Notes under the pieces: generated by a model | The model's input: the letters and a program-made list of their open reading frames with translations, nothing else | The model's database searches: none | What the model was told of the DNA's origin: nothing | Made by a program: the position numbers and the translations under genes | Assembly (NCBI RefSeq): GCF_014290175.1 | Contig: NZ_JACOOR010000003.1 | Coordinates: forward strand, 186,001 to 250,000 | DNA length: 64,000 nt | Direction of reading: 5' to 3' | Source of the DNA: Anaerosacchariphilus hominis | Lineage (GTDB): Bacteria; Bacillota; Clostridia; Lachnospirales; Lachnospiraceae | Shown: positions 39,738 through 49,638 of the stretch, in pieces | Layout: the number at the start of each line of letters is the position of its first letter | Numbering within the stretch: the stretch's first letter is position 1

Positions 39738-40119
39738 TGAACTGCGGAGCGCGACGAGCTGCTTTGAGACCGTACTTCTTACGCTCTTTCATTCTCGGGT
39801 CACGAGTCAGGTAACCAGCCTTCTTCAGAACCGGACGGTAATCCGGATCTGCCTGAAGCAGGGCTCTTGCGATACCATGACGGATAGCACCAGCCTGTCC
39901 TGTATATCCGCCTCCGCGAACATTTACCAGAACGTCGAACTTGTCTGCTGTCTCTGTAGCAACGAGCGGCTGACGAACGACTACCTTCAGGGTCTCAAGA
40001 CCAAGATACTCGTCGATGCTTCTCTTATTGATGGTGATATTTCCAGTACCCGGTACCAGGTATACTCTTGCGATGGATTTCTTTCTTCTGCCAGTTCCGT
40101 AGAATTTTGACTTAGCCAC
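39727..40119 (-). CDS. rpsI: 30S ribosomal protein S9
   Basis: 130 residues with the full bS9/uS9 pattern: [20 protein letters not shown] at the start, [20 protein letters not shown] in the middle and the basic tail [16 protein letters not shown]. The tail reaches the ribosomal P site. The gene is intact; the attachment core overlaps only the last codons and downstream terminator. Confidence 0.97.
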   Translation of the reverse strand: MAKSKFYGTGRRKKSIARVYLVPGTGNITINKRSIDEYLGLETLKVVVRQPLVATETADKFDVLVNVRGGGYTGQAGAIRHGIARALLQADPDYRPVLKKAGYLTRDPRMKERKKYGLKAARRAPQFSKR

Positions 40120-40149
40120 TGTAAATTTCCTCCTTTAACCTTTTCTCAA

Positions 40150-40578
40150 TTAAAATGTAAGCACTTCCGGCTTCTGAGCCTCATGATTGTGCTCCGGACC
40201 AGCGTATACGTGAAGCTTTGTATACATCTGTCTTCCCAGCGGTCCCTTCGGAAGCATGCCCTTTACAGCGAGCTCGATAACCTTCTCCGGCTTCTTGTTC
40301 ATCATCTCACGCAGAGTGGTCTCTTTCATACCGCCTACGTAATCAGAGTGATGATAGTAAATCTTCTGATCCAGCTTCTTGCCGGTTACTTTGATCTTGT
40401 CTGCATTTACAACGATTACATAATCTCCGGTGTCGATGTGCGGAGTAAAGATTGCCTTGTTCTTACCTCTCAGAACTTTAGCTACTTCTGAAGCCAAACG
40501 TCCTAATGTATATCCTGTAGCGTCAACTACATACCATTTTCTTTCGATTGTTGCCGGACTAGCCATGTAACTTTTCAT
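40150..40578 (-). CDS. rplM: 50S ribosomal protein L13
   Basis: 142 residues from ATG 40576-40578 after [26 protein letters not shown], the KTYYHHSDY-like [12 protein letters not shown] motif and [20 protein letters not shown] are diagnostic. First gene of the rplM-rpsI operon. Its leader (about 95 nt, pairing ATGTC with GACAT around 40626-40652) may fold as an L13-type autoregulatory leader. Confidence 0.97.
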   Translation of the reverse strand: MKSYMASPATIERKWYVVDATGYTLGRLASEVAKVLRGKNKAIFTPHIDTGDYVIVVNADKIKVTGKKLDQKIYYHHSDYVGGMKETTLREMMNKKPEKVIELAVKGMLPKGPLGRQMYTKLHVYAGPEHNHEAQKPEVLTF

Positions 40579-40673
40579 TGGTTTTCCTCCTGAAAATAAA
40601 TTGAAACTTCTATGGAAATATGTCATTACCGGGGCTTTGGCTCAGACATTTTCGCACTACGTCACATTGAATT

Positions 40674-40702
40674 ATTATATTATACGATCCCGGGTGTGTC
40701 AA
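40674..40702 (-). promoter_or_regulatory. rplM-rpsI promoter
   Basis: Minus-strand TTGACA (40697-40702), 17-bp spacer, TATAAT (40674-40679). Confidence 0.85.
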
Positions 40703-40729
40703 CCACTTTTTGAGAAAAATATCACTTTT

Positions 40730-41488
40730 TTAGGCTGGAAATTCCGGATGCTCCGGATACTCCATTTTTACCAGAGTCAGACCTCTGGCCGGGGCTGTGG
40801 GGCCCGCTGCCTGGCGGTCACAGGCTGCCAGTATGGCCGGAATCTCCGACGGGTCGGTGGCACCGAAGCCCACCTGAATCAGGGTTCCCGCGATGATGCG
40901 GACCATATTATATAAGAAGCCATTGCCCGTCACTCGGATGCGGATAATATCGCCCTCTTTCGTCACATTCAGACTGTGAATGGTCCGAATCGTGGTCTCC
41001 GCCTGGGTATGGATACTGCAGAAGCTTTTGAAATCATGTTCTCCCAGAAAAGGCGGGCAGGCCGCCTGCATCTTCGCCACGTCCAGTTCTTTCCGGAAAA
41101 AATGGCTGTTCAGCCGCTCCCCGGGCAGCTCAAACTCCCGGTTCAAAATCCGGTATTCGTAGGTCTTGATGCAGCTGGTCTTCCGGGGATGGAAACCGTC
41201 AGCCACCCGGAAGGACTGCTGCACCCGGATATCCTCGGGCAGACGGCTGTTCAGGGCATAGGCCATCTTCTCTGCAGGCATCCGGGCCTCCGTATCGAAA
41301 ACCGCCACATTTCCCAGGGCATGGACCCCGGAATCGGTCCGGCTGGCTCCAATGACCGTGATCTCTTCTTTTAATAAAGAAGAAAGAGCTTTGTTCAGCT
41401 CTCCCTCTATGGTAGTTCCGTTATTCTGTACCTGCCAGCCGCAGTAATTTGTGCCGTCATAGGCCACAATCAGCATCACACGTTTCAT
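40730..41488 (-). CDS. truA: tRNA pseudouridine synthase A
   Basis: 252 residues from ATG 41486-41488, overlapping the ecfT stop (ATGA). LIVAYDGTNYCGWQVQNNGT, the catalytic Asp in GASRTDSGVHALGNVAVF and VTGNGFLYNMVRIIAGTLIQ are all present. It makes pseudouridine at positions 38-40 of tRNA anticodon arms. Confidence 0.95.
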   Translation of the reverse strand: MKRVMLIVAYDGTNYCGWQVQNNGTTIEGELNKALSSLLKEEITVIGASRTDSGVHALGNVAVFDTEARMPAEKMAYALNSRLPEDIRVQQSFRVADGFHPRKTSCIKTYEYRILNREFELPGERLNSHFFRKELDVAKMQAACPPFLGEHDFKSFCSIHTQAETTIRTIHSLNVTKEGDIIRIRVTGNGFLYNMVRIIAGTLIQVGFGATDPSEIPAILAACDRQAAGPTAPARGLTLVKMEYPEHPEFPA

Positions 41489-42288
41489 AATACCACTCTC
41501 ACCGCGATAATCGCCGCCAGAAAGATTACTACCACGCCATAGGCGTAATAATCGCGTCTGGCATATATCAGCGGCTTCATTTTCGTTCTGCCCTCGCCGC
41601 CCCGATAGCATCTCGCCTCCATGGCCATGGCCAGGTCGTTGGCACGGCGGAAGGCGGAGATAAACAACGGCACCAGCAGGGGCACCAGATTCTTTGCCTT
41701 CTGAATCAGATTTCCATTTTCAAAATCCGCGCCCCGAGCAATCTGGGCTTTCATGATCTTATCCGTCTCCTCCAGAAGAATCGGGATAAAACGCAGGGCG
41801 ATGGACATCATCATAGCCACCTCATGCACCGGTACGTGCAGTTTCTTTAAGGGGCTCATAAGCTTCTCCAGACCGTCCGTCAGATCGTTGGGCGTGGTGG
41901 TCAGGGTCATGACCGAGGAACCTAAGATCAGGTAAATCAATCGGATGGCCATGAAAATGGCAGTGTGCAGGCCCTTATCTGTAATCTTCAGCTTCCAGAT
42001 CTGCACCAGCACCACGTCGCCGGGCGTCAGAAACAGATTGAAAATCAATGTAATCAGCAGGATAAAGAAGATTGCCTTCAGGCCTTTTACCATAAAATGA
42101 AAGGGTACTCTGGACAGCTTAATAACTGCCACCAGGAACACCGTAGCCACCAAATAGCCCACCCAGTCGTCTGCCACAAAGAGGGCCACCAGAAAAGCAA
42201 TGGTGGTCACCAGCTTCACGCGGGGGTCTAATTTATGCAAAATGGAATCTGCCGGGTAATACTGTCCCAGCGTTATATCTCTAATCAT
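41485..42288 (-). CDS. ecfT: ECF transporter transmembrane subunit EcfT
   Basis: 267 residues. About five membrane segments; LGQYYPADSILHKLDPRVKL at the start, and the coupling-helix motifs ARGADFENG and RANDLAMAMEARCYRGGEGR that contact the ATPases. Shared energising module for several vitamin/metal S components. Confidence 0.93.
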   Translation of the reverse strand: MIRDITLGQYYPADSILHKLDPRVKLVTTIAFLVALFVADDWVGYLVATVFLVAVIKLSRVPFHFMVKGLKAIFFILLITLIFNLFLTPGDVVLVQIWKLKITDKGLHTAIFMAIRLIYLILGSSVMTLTTTPNDLTDGLEKLMSPLKKLHVPVHEVAMMMSIALRFIPILLEETDKIMKAQIARGADFENGNLIQKAKNLVPLLVPLFISAFRRANDLAMAMEARCYRGGEGRTKMKPLIYARRDYYAYGVVVIFLAAIIAVRVVL

Positions 42289-43147
42289 GTTTCTTTACCT
42301 TATCCCGGAATACCCTCAGTATGGTATCCCTTGCCTCTTCTATGGTCGTGGCATCCTCGTCCACACCAAATCCCTTTTCCTTCAGGGTATGCAGAATGTA
42401 AGTCACCTGAGGTGCGGCCAGGCCCACGCTCTCCAGTTCCTTGTAATGGCGGAATACCTCTCTTGGCGCTCCGTCGTGCAGCACCTCGCCCTGGTTCATG
42501 ACGATGATACGCTCCACGTACTTTGCCACATCCTCCATACTATGGGAAACCAGCACGATGGTGATACCCCGTTCCTTATGAAGCCTGCTTATCTGATCCA
42601 GAATCTCGTCCCGGCCCCGGGGATCCAGACCCGCCGTGGGCTCATCCAGAATCAGAATCTCCGGCTCCATGGCAAGCACGCCTGCGATAGCCACACGGCG
42701 CTTCTGCCCGCCAGACAGTTCAAAGGGCGACTGCTTCTCGTATTCCTCCGAAAGACCTACCATCCGCATGGCCTCTCTGGCCCGGACTTCCGCCTCTTCT
42801 TTGGAAAGGCCCTGGTTCTTTGGTCCAAAGCAGATGTCGCTTAAGACGTCCATCTCGAAAAGCTGATGCTCCGGGTACTGGAACACCAGTCCCACCTTGC
42901 TGCGGAGCTTCCGCATATCGTAACCATCTGCATAAATATCCTCCCCGTTAAAATAAATATGGCCGGAGGTGGCCTTTACCAGACCGTTCAAATGCTGGAC
43001 CAGAGTGGATTTTCCCGATCCGGTGTGACCGATAAGGCCGATAAACTGGCCGTCAGGGATCTCCAGATTCACATCCTTCAGCGCATGGATCTCGTAGGCT
43101 GTGGAAGGACTGTAGGTATATTGTACATGCTCTAATTTAAGTGACAT
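42281..43147 (-). CDS. ecfA2: ECF transporter ATPase EcfA2
   Basis: 288 residues. Walker [13 protein letters not shown], signature [13 protein letters not shown], Walker [14 protein letters not shown]-terminal region typical of the second ECF ATPase. Its start overlaps the end of ecfA1. Confidence 0.93.
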   Translation of the reverse strand: MSLKLEHVQYTYSPSTAYEIHALKDVNLEIPDGQFIGLIGHTGSGKSTLVQHLNGLVKATSGHIYFNGEDIYADGYDMRKLRSKVGLVFQYPEHQLFEMDVLSDICFGPKNQGLSKEEAEVRAREAMRMVGLSEEYEKQSPFELSGGQKRRVAIAGVLAMEPEILILDEPTAGLDPRGRDEILDQISRLHKERGITIVLVSHSMEDVAKYVERIIVMNQGEVLHDGAPREVFRHYKELESVGLAAPQVTYILHTLKEKGFGVDEDATTIEEARDTILRVFRDKVKKHD

Positions 43148-43995
43148 AGGGCTTCCACCAGTTCCTCTCTTGTCAGGATTCCGTCGGGCAGATCAAGACC
43201 TGCCTTCTTCAGCTCCCACGCCAGCTGTGTGGCCTGGGGTACGTCCAGACGGTAGGACTTCAGAGTCTCAACCTGGGAGAAAATCTCCCGGGGCGTTCCG
43301 GTCATGACGATTTTTCCGTCGTCCATGACAATGACTTTGTCCGCGTAAATAACTTCTTCCATATAATGAGTGATCAAAATAACCGTAATATCTTCCACTT
43401 GATTCAGGGCCCGTACCGTACGGATCACCTCTTTCCGGCCGTTGGGATCCAACATGGCCGTGGGCTCGTCCAGCACGATACATTCCGGGTGCATAGCTAC
43501 CACGCCCGCGATGGCCACCCGCTGCTTCTGACCTCCGGATAATTTGTTTGGGGAATGATGGCGGTATTTGAGCATATTGACTGCTTTCAGGCTCTCTTCC
43601 ACCCGTTCCCAGATTTCTTTCGTGGGGACTCCCATATTCTCCGGACCAAATCCCACGTCCTCTTCCACAATAGTTCCGATAATCTGGTTGTCCGGATTCT
43701 GGAATACCATACCGGCGCTCTGGCGCACATCCCAGACGCGCTCCTCTTCCTTTGTGTCGATGCCATCCACCCAGAGAGTTCCCGCGCTTGGCACAAGCAG
43801 GGCATTGATATGTTTTGCCAATGTGGACTTTCCGGAACCGTTATGTCCCAGGATGGCCACGAAATCACCCTTTTCAATCTGGAAGTTCACGCCGTTCACA
43901 GCTTTGATCAGTTCCCGTTCACGGCCTTCCTCATCGTATTTTCTGTATTCATAAACCAAATCCTTGGCTTTGATCATCGTTTCTTTTTTATCCAT
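43132..43995 (-). CDS. ecfA1: ECF transporter ATPase EcfA1
   Basis: About 287 residues from ATG 43993-43995. Walker [14 protein letters not shown], the EcfA1-type Q-loop [20 protein letters not shown], signature [13 protein letters not shown] and Walker [13 protein letters not shown]. First gene of ecfA1-ecfA2-ecfT-truA. Confidence 0.93.
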   Translation of the reverse strand: MDKKETMIKAKDLVYEYRKYDEEGRERELIKAVNGVNFQIEKGDFVAILGHNGSGKSTLAKHINALLVPSAGTLWVDGIDTKEEERVWDVRQSAGMVFQNPDNQIIGTIVEEDVGFGPENMGVPTKEIWERVEESLKAVNMLKYRHHSPNKLSGGQKQRVAIAGVVAMHPECIVLDEPTAMLDPNGRKEVIRTVRALNQVEDITVILITHYMEEVIYADKVIVMDDGKIVMTGTPREIFSQVETLKSYRLDVPQATQLAWELKKAGLDLPDGILTREELVEALCHLN

Positions 43996-44123
43996 ATTTA
44001 TAACCCGTCCTGCAAAATCCATAAATAAATCAATTTTCTTTCGGAGTTTCGCATTTTCTGAATTCTGTTTCTACTTTCTTCCATCAGTGCCCGGCTGTAT
44101 ATCCGGTCATGGCACTGCTTTTT

Positions 44124-44152
44124 ATTTTATAATAAGAACAGGGCTTTTGCAA
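44124..44152 (-). promoter_or_regulatory. promoter of the ecf-truA operon
   Basis: Minus-strand TTGCAA (44147-44152), 17-bp spacer, TAAAAT (44124-44129). The rest of 44023-44294 shows only the dnaJ terminator. Confidence 0.65.
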
Positions 44153-44245
44153 GAAAAAGTACAGATTGTCAACAGATTTTATTTTTCAAGTTTACAATAC
44201 AAATAAAATACCTGCTCTTTCAGAAGTTCCGCTCAGAAAAAACAA

Positions 44246-44274
44246 AGCCCCCGGAACGTTTCCGCTCCGAAGGC
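44246..44274 (-). terminator. terminator after the dnaJ-like gene
   Basis: On the minus strand AGCCTTCGGA pairs imperfectly with TCCGGGGGCT around a GCGGAAACG loop, followed by TTGTTTTTT. Confidence 0.75.
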
Positions 44275-44294
44275 TCTGCCCTTTGCTTTCTATC

Positions 44295-45386
44295 TTATGC
44301 GGCGCTTCTGCCGCCCTGCTTCATGGCATTTTCAAATTCATGTAGCTTTTGCCGCTGCTCGGCTGTCAATGTGGTGGGAACCTGAATCTGGATGGTCACA
44401 TACTGGTCGCCGTGAACCTTCGGGTTCTTCATGGAGACGATGCCTTTTCCCCGGAGCCGAATCTTCTTGCCGGACTGGGTACCTGCGGGAACCTTGCAGA
44501 CCACGTTGCCGTAGAGGGTGGGTAAGCTGGCTTCACCGCCGAAGACCGCCGTGGTAAATGGAATATTGGCTGTGGTGTACACGTCCATGCCCTTCCGCTC
44601 GTAGCCTGCTTTCGGTGCAATGTGTACCTTCAGCAGCAAATCGCCGTTTTCACCGCCTCCGAAGCCCGTATGGCCTTTGCCCCGGAGCCGCACGCTCTTG
44701 CCGTCGTCGATACCTGCCGGAATATGCACACTTAAGGACTGTACGCCGGTACCGTCTGCTGCCTGAATGTGAATCATCTTATCGCAGCCAAAGGCCGCCT
44801 CGTCGAAGCCCACCGTAATATCCGCATGCAAATCCTCGCCCTTGTAAGACGCCTGGCGTCCATACCCGGACTGGCCGCTGAATCCGGCGAAGCCGGAACC
44901 ACCCGCGCCGCCTGTGAATCCGCTACTGTGGAAACTGCCACTTCTGCCGGAGCCTGCGCTGCCATGGAACATATTTCCGAAGATATCTCCGAACATATCG
45001 TCCATATTGCCGCCCTCAAAATGAAATTCCTGATAGCCGCTGCCCTCGCCGGTATGGAAACTGCCGTTTTGGAATCCTCCCCGGCTTCCAAAGCCGCCGA
45101 AACCGGAACCGCCTGCGCCGCCATAAAACCCGCTGCCCGCGTCCGTCCTGGCGTTACCTGCCTCGTCGAAGGCCGCAAAGCCGAACTGATCATATAGTTT
45201 CTTCTTTTCTTTATCACTGAGCACATTATAAGCCTCTGTGACCTCTTTAAACTTCTGCTCGGCCGCTTTGTCCCCCGGATTCGTGTCCGGATGGTACTTC
45301 TTTGCCAGTTTTCGGTAAGCACGCTTAATCTCTTTCTCGTCCGCCTGCTTTCCGATGCCAAGCACATCGTAATAATCCCGTTTCAT
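44295..45386 (-). CDS. DnaJ-type co-chaperone (zinc-finger-less, CbpA-like)
   Basis: 363 residues. J domain with the HPD motif (AYRKLAKKYHPDTNPGD, about 26-42), a long Gly/Phe/Ser-rich region (about 75-190), then the two-lobed DnaJ C-terminal domain (KGEDLHADITVGFDEAAFGC, later RLRGKGHTGFGGGENGD). No CxxCxGxG repeats, so it is a class II J protein like CbpA, not DnaJ itself. It stimulates DnaK. Co-transcribed with hsp20 upstream. Confidence 0.9.
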   Translation of the reverse strand: MKRDYYDVLGIGKQADEKEIKRAYRKLAKKYHPDTNPGDKAAEQKFKEVTEAYNVLSDKEKKKLYDQFGFAAFDEAGNARTDAGSGFYGGAGGSGFGGFGSRGGFQNGSFHTGEGSGYQEFHFEGGNMDDMFGDIFGNMFHGSAGSGRSGSFHSSGFTGGAGGSGFAGFSGQSGYGRQASYKGEDLHADITVGFDEAAFGCDKMIHIQAADGTGVQSLSVHIPAGIDDGKSVRLRGKGHTGFGGGENGDLLLKVHIAPKAGYERKGMDVYTTANIPFTTAVFGGEASLPTLYGNVVCKVPAGTQSGKKIRLRGKGIVSMKNPKVHGDQYVTIQIQVPTTLTAEQRQKLHEFENAMKQGGRSAA

Positions 45387-45488
45387 ATTGCACGCTCACC
45401 TCCTGCCTGCCAAAATCAATTTCTGCAAAACGGGGATGCAGCCACGCCGCATCCCCTGTTATCTTTTGCTTACCGCAAAGGCTTTTCC

Positions 45489-45932
45489 TTAGCCTTCGAT
45501 GTCGATATAGCTCTTCTTTTCTACCTTCGGCTGCTCTTCCTTCTTCGGAACCAGAATCTTCAGCATACCGTTTTCAAACTTCGCCTTGATATCTTCCTGA
45601 GTGATATCCTCACCCACATAGAAGCTCCGGCTGGTGGTTCCGCTGTAGCGTTCCTTACGGATATACTTACCGTCCTGTTTTTCCTCCTTCTTACTCTCGG
45701 TGGAAGCAGTGATGGTCATGTAACCATCCTTCAGTTCAGCCTTCACATCCTCTTTCTTTACGCCCGGAAGCTCGATCTCCAGTTCATAGCCTGTCTTTGT
45801 CTCCTTCACATCGGTGCGCATCAGAGGCGCTGCCTCCTTGCCGTACACCTTCTTAGGACTAGTATACGGAAATGCAAAATCATTTACAAAATCATCTAAT
45901 AAACTCTCTCCAAAAATGCTCGGTACTAACAT
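45489..45932 (-). CDS. small heat shock protein, Hsp20/IbpA family
   Basis: 147 residues. An alpha-crystallin domain (KETKTGYELEIELPGVKKED to about 135) with AKFENGMLKILVPKKEE and a terminal IDIEG in place of an IXI motif. ATP-independent holdase. Directly under the CIRCE-containing promoter. Confidence 0.92.
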   Translation of the reverse strand: MLVPSIFGESLLDDFVNDFAFPYTSPKKVYGKEAAPLMRTDVKETKTGYELEIELPGVKKEDVKAELKDGYMTITASTESKKEEKQDGKYIRKERYSGTTSRSFYVGEDITQEDIKAKFENGMLKILVPKKEEQPKVEKKSYIDIEG

Positions 45933-46024
45933 AACTCATTCCTCCTATTGATATCCCTTCAGTTCTGCTGGAGGTTCCGCAAGGGCTTTTTCTTATTTTC
46001 TTTCTTCTCCCTTGCTCTGGTTCT

Positions 46025-46066
46025 GTTATAGCACCATTATTAGCACTCGTCAATAGTGATTGCTAA
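46025..46066 (-). promoter_or_regulatory. hsp20-dnaJ promoter with CIRCE operator
   Basis: TTAGCACTC-N9-GATTGCTAA (46040-46066) matches CIRCE (TTAGCACTC-N9-GAGTGCTAA) with one mismatch. The minus-strand -35 TTGACG (46048-46053) lies inside it, with a 17-bp spacer to TATAAC (46025-46030). HrcA should repress this operon until heat stress. Confidence 0.85.
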
Positions 46067-46183
46067 TAATTTATAAATTGTTTAGAATCGTCATATTTGC
46101 ATAATAATCATAACATTTTAATTCTATTTTATCTGACTTTTTCTATTATATTTCTTCTGTTTTTCCTTCCGGGCCTCTCCGGT

Positions 46184-46702
46184 TCAAGATTTCCCCGCCA
46201 GCCGATTCCGCACCAGCTGGGCTGTGAAGCCTGTGAATGCTCCGGCGATACAGCCTGCCGTCATCAGGAAAGGCAGGTAGAACAGTACGCCCTTTCCGGC
46301 TATGAGCACCGCTACGGTCATCTGACCCAGGTTGTGAAGCACCGCCCCCAGCACACTGGCCAGCCAGATGGTTCTGTCATCGGTAACCTTCCGAAGAAGC
46401 AGCATGCCCAGCAGGCACAGCAGGCTTCCCGCCAGGCTGTAGAGGAAGGTCATCATACTTCCTCCATACAGGGAACCCAGAAAAATCCGCACCAGTACCA
46501 CCATCAACACCTCTGCCGGCCGATACCGGTATACCGCGTAGACCGTCACGATATTGGCCAGTCCCAGCTTCACGCCGGGGATGGGAATGGGATTGGGGAG
46601 CTGCAGCTCCACCACATATAAAATCAGAGCTGCCGCTGTCAGCAGCGCCAGCTCCGTAAGTTTTCCGGTTGTAATTCGTTTTTCTGACAAATTTGTTTTC
46701 AT
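46184..46702 (-). CDS. Gx transporter family membrane protein
   Basis: 172 residues from the ATG at 46700-46702. Five or so membrane helices with the family pattern NPIPIPGVKLGLANIVTVYA and LVRIFLGSLYGGSMMTFLYS. This family (also annotated heptaprenyl diphosphate synthase component I) regularly closes Rnf gene clusters and may import a precursor. Role inferred. Confidence 0.8.
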   Translation of the reverse strand: MKTNLSEKRITTGKLTELALLTAAALILYVVELQLPNPIPIPGVKLGLANIVTVYAVYRYRPAEVLMVVLVRIFLGSLYGGSMMTFLYSLAGSLLCLLGMLLLRKVTDDRTIWLASVLGAVLHNLGQMTVAVLIAGKGVLFYLPFLMTAGCIAGAFTGFTAQLVRNRLAGKS

Positions 46703-46715
46703 ACATAAAGTCCCT

Positions 46716-47114
46716 TTAATTCGCCACTGCATCCAGCCCGGACGCACTTTCCCCATCCGCATACTGAATACTCAGGTGATTCGGCAGACACACGATGGGC
46801 GCAGACTCCAACCAGTCCATATGGACGCAGATCTGGTCGGGACAATCCGCCGCTTTTACGCGAATCTGATGATTCCGTATCTCTATTTCATTGGTTCTGC
46901 CCTCATAGGTCACGGTAAAGGTCCGATCCTCCGCCCTATCCAGATCCACTGTGTACAGAATCTTCCCATCCTGTAGAATCTCCACCTGTCTTTCATGGCT
47001 TCTCGTCAGATTCCAGAGCATGCCGCCGATTCCCCCCAGAAAAACCAGGGCGCACAGCACTGCCAGAATATAAGTCGATTTTCTTTTTTGTTCTGTCCGT
47101 ATATCTTTCGCCAT
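46716..47114 (-). CDS. NusG domain II-containing membrane protein
   Basis: 132 residues. One N-terminal membrane helix (TYILAVLCALVFLGGIGGML), then a beta domain with EILQDGKILYTVDL, NEIEIRNHQIRVKAADCPDQ and ICVHMDWLESA, the NusG domain II family found beside rnf and apbE. Function unknown; probably extracytoplasmic. Confidence 0.82.
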   Translation of the reverse strand: MAKDIRTEQKRKSTYILAVLCALVFLGGIGGMLWNLTRSHERQVEILQDGKILYTVDLDRAEDRTFTVTYEGRTNEIEIRNHQIRVKAADCPDQICVHMDWLESAPIVCLPNHLSIQYADGESASGLDAVAN

Positions 47115-47161
47115 GTAAAAACGCGATCCCTCCCCCTGCTTTTCGCGTGGTTCGCAGGTCT

Positions 47162-48232
47162 TTAGCGCTCCAGGATCTTCACCTGCCGCTCTGTATCCTG
47201 CATTTCTATCTTATCACGCAGACCTTCCGTTGCATAGACCTTTCCGAAGGTATCCACCAGAATCAGCTCAAAGGCATTCCCGCTGTCGCTGCCATGAGCT
47301 CTCCAGTACTCTGCTGCTTTTTCTGCACCCATGATGTAAAGGGATGTGGACAGCGCATCCGCCAACATGCCATTCTCTGAAACCACAGTAACGGAAAGCA
47401 GACCGGAATCCGCAGGATATCCGGTTCTGGGATCCAGGATGTGGATATAGGTTTCTCCATTCTCCTCGAAATAACGCTCATAGCCGCCTGAGGTGATTAC
47501 TGCCTGATTCTCCACCGGAAGAGCCAGAAGGATTCCACCTGCACCGCTGCCCGAGTTCCCCTCTTTCTCTGTCTCCGGATCCCGGATCCCGATCTTCCAG
47601 GCTGTGCCGTCAGGCTTTGCTCCCAGAGTCTGGATATTTCCGCCCAGAGATACCATGCCCGAAGTAACACCGTACTCCCGGTAAATCTCCATGACCCGTT
47701 CGGAGGCGTAGCCCTTGGCGATCCCGCCCAGATCAATCCGCTGGCCTTCCCCCAGTGTCACCCGGCTGCCCTCCAGCCGGATCCTGGAAGCATTCACCAG
47801 TGGAAGCACCTCCGAAAGCTCTGCCTCCGTGGGCACATGATAATCTCCAGTGGGAAAGCCCCAGAGCTGCATCAGCGGATAGATAGTTACATCAAAGGAA
47901 CCATCCGTGGACCCATAGACGGTTTCTGCCGCCTTCAGAAGCATTTTCGTATCCTCAGAGACCAGAAAAGATCCCGCAGCGTTCAGCTGCGAGATCTCAC
48001 TGGATTCTTTTCCTGTGGAAAGCAAAGCATCCAGTCGTTCAATTTCTTTCATGGCCGCATCCACAGCCTCCTCTGCCTTTGATCCATAGGCAGTAAAGCT
48101 CATGACTGTGTCCATGGCAAAAAGCTCTTTAGTACAGGACGTTTCCCCCTCTCCTTTCCGATACTGCAGAATACAGCCTGCTGTAATCATCAGAATCAGG
48201 ACTCCCAGAATGACTGACATGATTCGCTTCAT
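47162..48232 (-). CDS. apbE: FAD:protein FMN transferase
   Basis: 356 residues. A lipoprotein signal with ITAGC lipobox (about 17-21), then the ApbE fold: AMDTVMSFTAYGSKAEEAVD, IDLGGIAKGYASERVMEIYR, GMVSLGGNIQTLG and HILDPRTGYPADSGLLSVTV. It attaches FMN to Thr in RnfG and RnfD, encoded upstream in the same cluster. Confidence 0.95.
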   Translation of the reverse strand: MKRIMSVILGVLILMITAGCILQYRKGEGETSCTKELFAMDTVMSFTAYGSKAEEAVDAAMKEIERLDALLSTGKESSEISQLNAAGSFLVSEDTKMLLKAAETVYGSTDGSFDVTIYPLMQLWGFPTGDYHVPTEAELSEVLPLVNASRIRLEGSRVTLGEGQRIDLGGIAKGYASERVMEIYREYGVTSGMVSLGGNIQTLGAKPDGTAWKIGIRDPETEKEGNSGSGAGGILLALPVENQAVITSGGYERYFEENGETYIHILDPRTGYPADSGLLSVTVVSENGMLADALSTSLYIMGAEKAAEYWRAHGSDSGNAFELILVDTFGKVYATEGLRDKIEMQDTERQVKILER

Positions 48233-48257
48233 TTTTATAACCTCAGATGTGTATCAT

Positions 48258-49046
48258 TTATACCATTTCGATAACCTTCACCGGACACTTCTCGGCACAC
48301 TTGCCGCAGCCCACACACTTGGTGTAATCCACATGGGCCAGATTGCCGTCCACGGTAATTGCTTCGTGCTCACACTGCTTTGCGCAGATACCACAGCCCA
48401 GACAGCCTGCAGTGCAGGCCTTCTTTACCGCAGGTCCCCGATCATGGCTCGCGCAGCGGACCGCGATCTTCTTATCTGCCGGCACCAGTTCGATAAGTCC
48501 CTTGGGACAGGCTTTGGCGCACTTGCCACAACCCGCACATTTTGTTTCATCCACAATAGCTACGCCGTTCTCCACGCGGAGAGCGCCAAACTTACAGGCC
48601 TCTGCGCAGGAGCCGAAGCCCAGACAACCGTAATCACATTCCCAGACGGAGATTCCTGCAAGTACAGCCGCCCTGCAGTCGTGAATTCCCACATAGTTGC
48701 ACCGGACAGAGGTTTTGTCACAGGTTCCCGCGCAGTGCACGTAAGCAACCTTACGCTCCGCAGCCTCTGCCTGCACACCCATGATATCGCCGATTTTTTT
48801 CACTGCTTCCGCATTGCAGACCGGACAGGCATTGACCGGAGCCTTGCCCTCCACGATGGCTGCCGCCACCGCGTCGCAGCCCGCGTAACCGCAGGCGCCG
48901 CAGTTGTTGCCCGGAAGGCTTTCTCTTACGAGGCCGACACGCTCGTCGGTCTCCACTGCGAACTTCTTGCTGACTGCCACCAGAGCTACGCCGATCAGAA
49001 GTCCGATTATGCCTACTACCAATGTCGCTATAATAACTTCCTGCAT
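48258..49046 (-). CDS. rnfB: Rnf complex iron-sulfur subunit RnfB
   Basis: 262 residues from the ATG at 49044-49046 after AAGGAGG. N-terminal membrane helix, a 4Fe-4S domain with CGACGYAGCDAVAAAI, and several ferredoxin CxxCxxCxxxC motifs (CAGCGKCAKACPKG, CLGCGICAKQCEHE, CVGCGKCAEKCPVK). Accepts electrons from ferredoxin in the ion-pumping ferredoxin:NAD+ oxidoreductase. Confidence 0.95.
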   Translation of the reverse strand: MQEVIIATLVVGIIGLLIGVALVAVSKKFAVETDERVGLVRESLPGNNCGACGYAGCDAVAAAIVEGKAPVNACPVCNAEAVKKIGDIMGVQAEAAERKVAYVHCAGTCDKTSVRCNYVGIHDCRAAVLAGISVWECDYGCLGFGSCAEACKFGALRVENGVAIVDETKCAGCGKCAKACPKGLIELVPADKKIAVRCASHDRGPAVKKACTAGCLGCGICAKQCEHEAITVDGNLAHVDYTKCVGCGKCAEKCPVKVIEMV

Positions 49047-49056
49047 ATTTTCCTCC

Positions 49057-49638
49057 TTATGACAGCGCCAGACCGCTGAAGCCCATGAACGCAATGGCCA
49101 TCAGTGCCGCACAAATCAGCACGATGGGCGCGCCCTTTACGGCAGCGGGCAGAGCCTCCTCGTCGATACGGCTCCGGATACCTGCCAGCAAGACAATGGC
49201 AATGGTATAGCCCACTGCAGTACCGAAGCCGGCCAATACGCTCTCTACAAAATTGTACTCATTCTGTACATTAGTCAGTGCCACGCCCAGAACCGCGCAG
49301 TTGGTGGTAATCAGCGGCAGGTAGATGCCCAGCGCCTTGTAAAGGGGCGGGGAGGTTTTCTTGGTAAACATCTCCACCATCTGTACCAGAGCCGCGATAA
49401 CCAGAATAAAGACAATGGTTTTCAGATAATCCAAATTCAGGGGCGTCAGTATATAGGTGTACAGAAGGTTCGCCACCGCAGATGCTACCGTGATAACGAA
49501 GATAACCGCCGCGCCCAGACTGAAGGACGTTTTAATATATCTGGATACGCCCAGGAAGGAACAGATTCCCAGGAACTGGCTTAATACCACGTTGTTGACC
49601 AGCGCCGTTGTAATGATAATCAGAATTAATGATTTCAT
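49057..49638 (-). CDS. rnfA: Rnf complex subunit RnfA
   Basis: 193 residues, six membrane helices. NNVVLSQFLGICSFLGVSRY and LPLITTNCAVLGVAL are the conserved pieces of the RnfA/NqrE family, including the Cys residues that hold an intramembrane iron-sulfur cluster. Confidence 0.95.
   Translation of the reverse strand: MKSLILIIITTALVNNVVLSQFLGICSFLGVSRYIKTSFSLGAAVIFVITVASAVANLLYTYILTPLNLDYLKTIVFILVIAALVQMVEMFTKKTSPPLYKALGIYLPLITTNCAVLGVALTNVQNEYNFVESVLAGFGTAVGYTIAIVLLAGIRSRIDEEALPAAVKGAPIVLICAALMAIAFMGFSGLALS

Noticed and set aside
39727..40119. Disruption of rpsI by the prophage
   Set aside because: rpsI is full length with a native SKR end and keeps its terminator.
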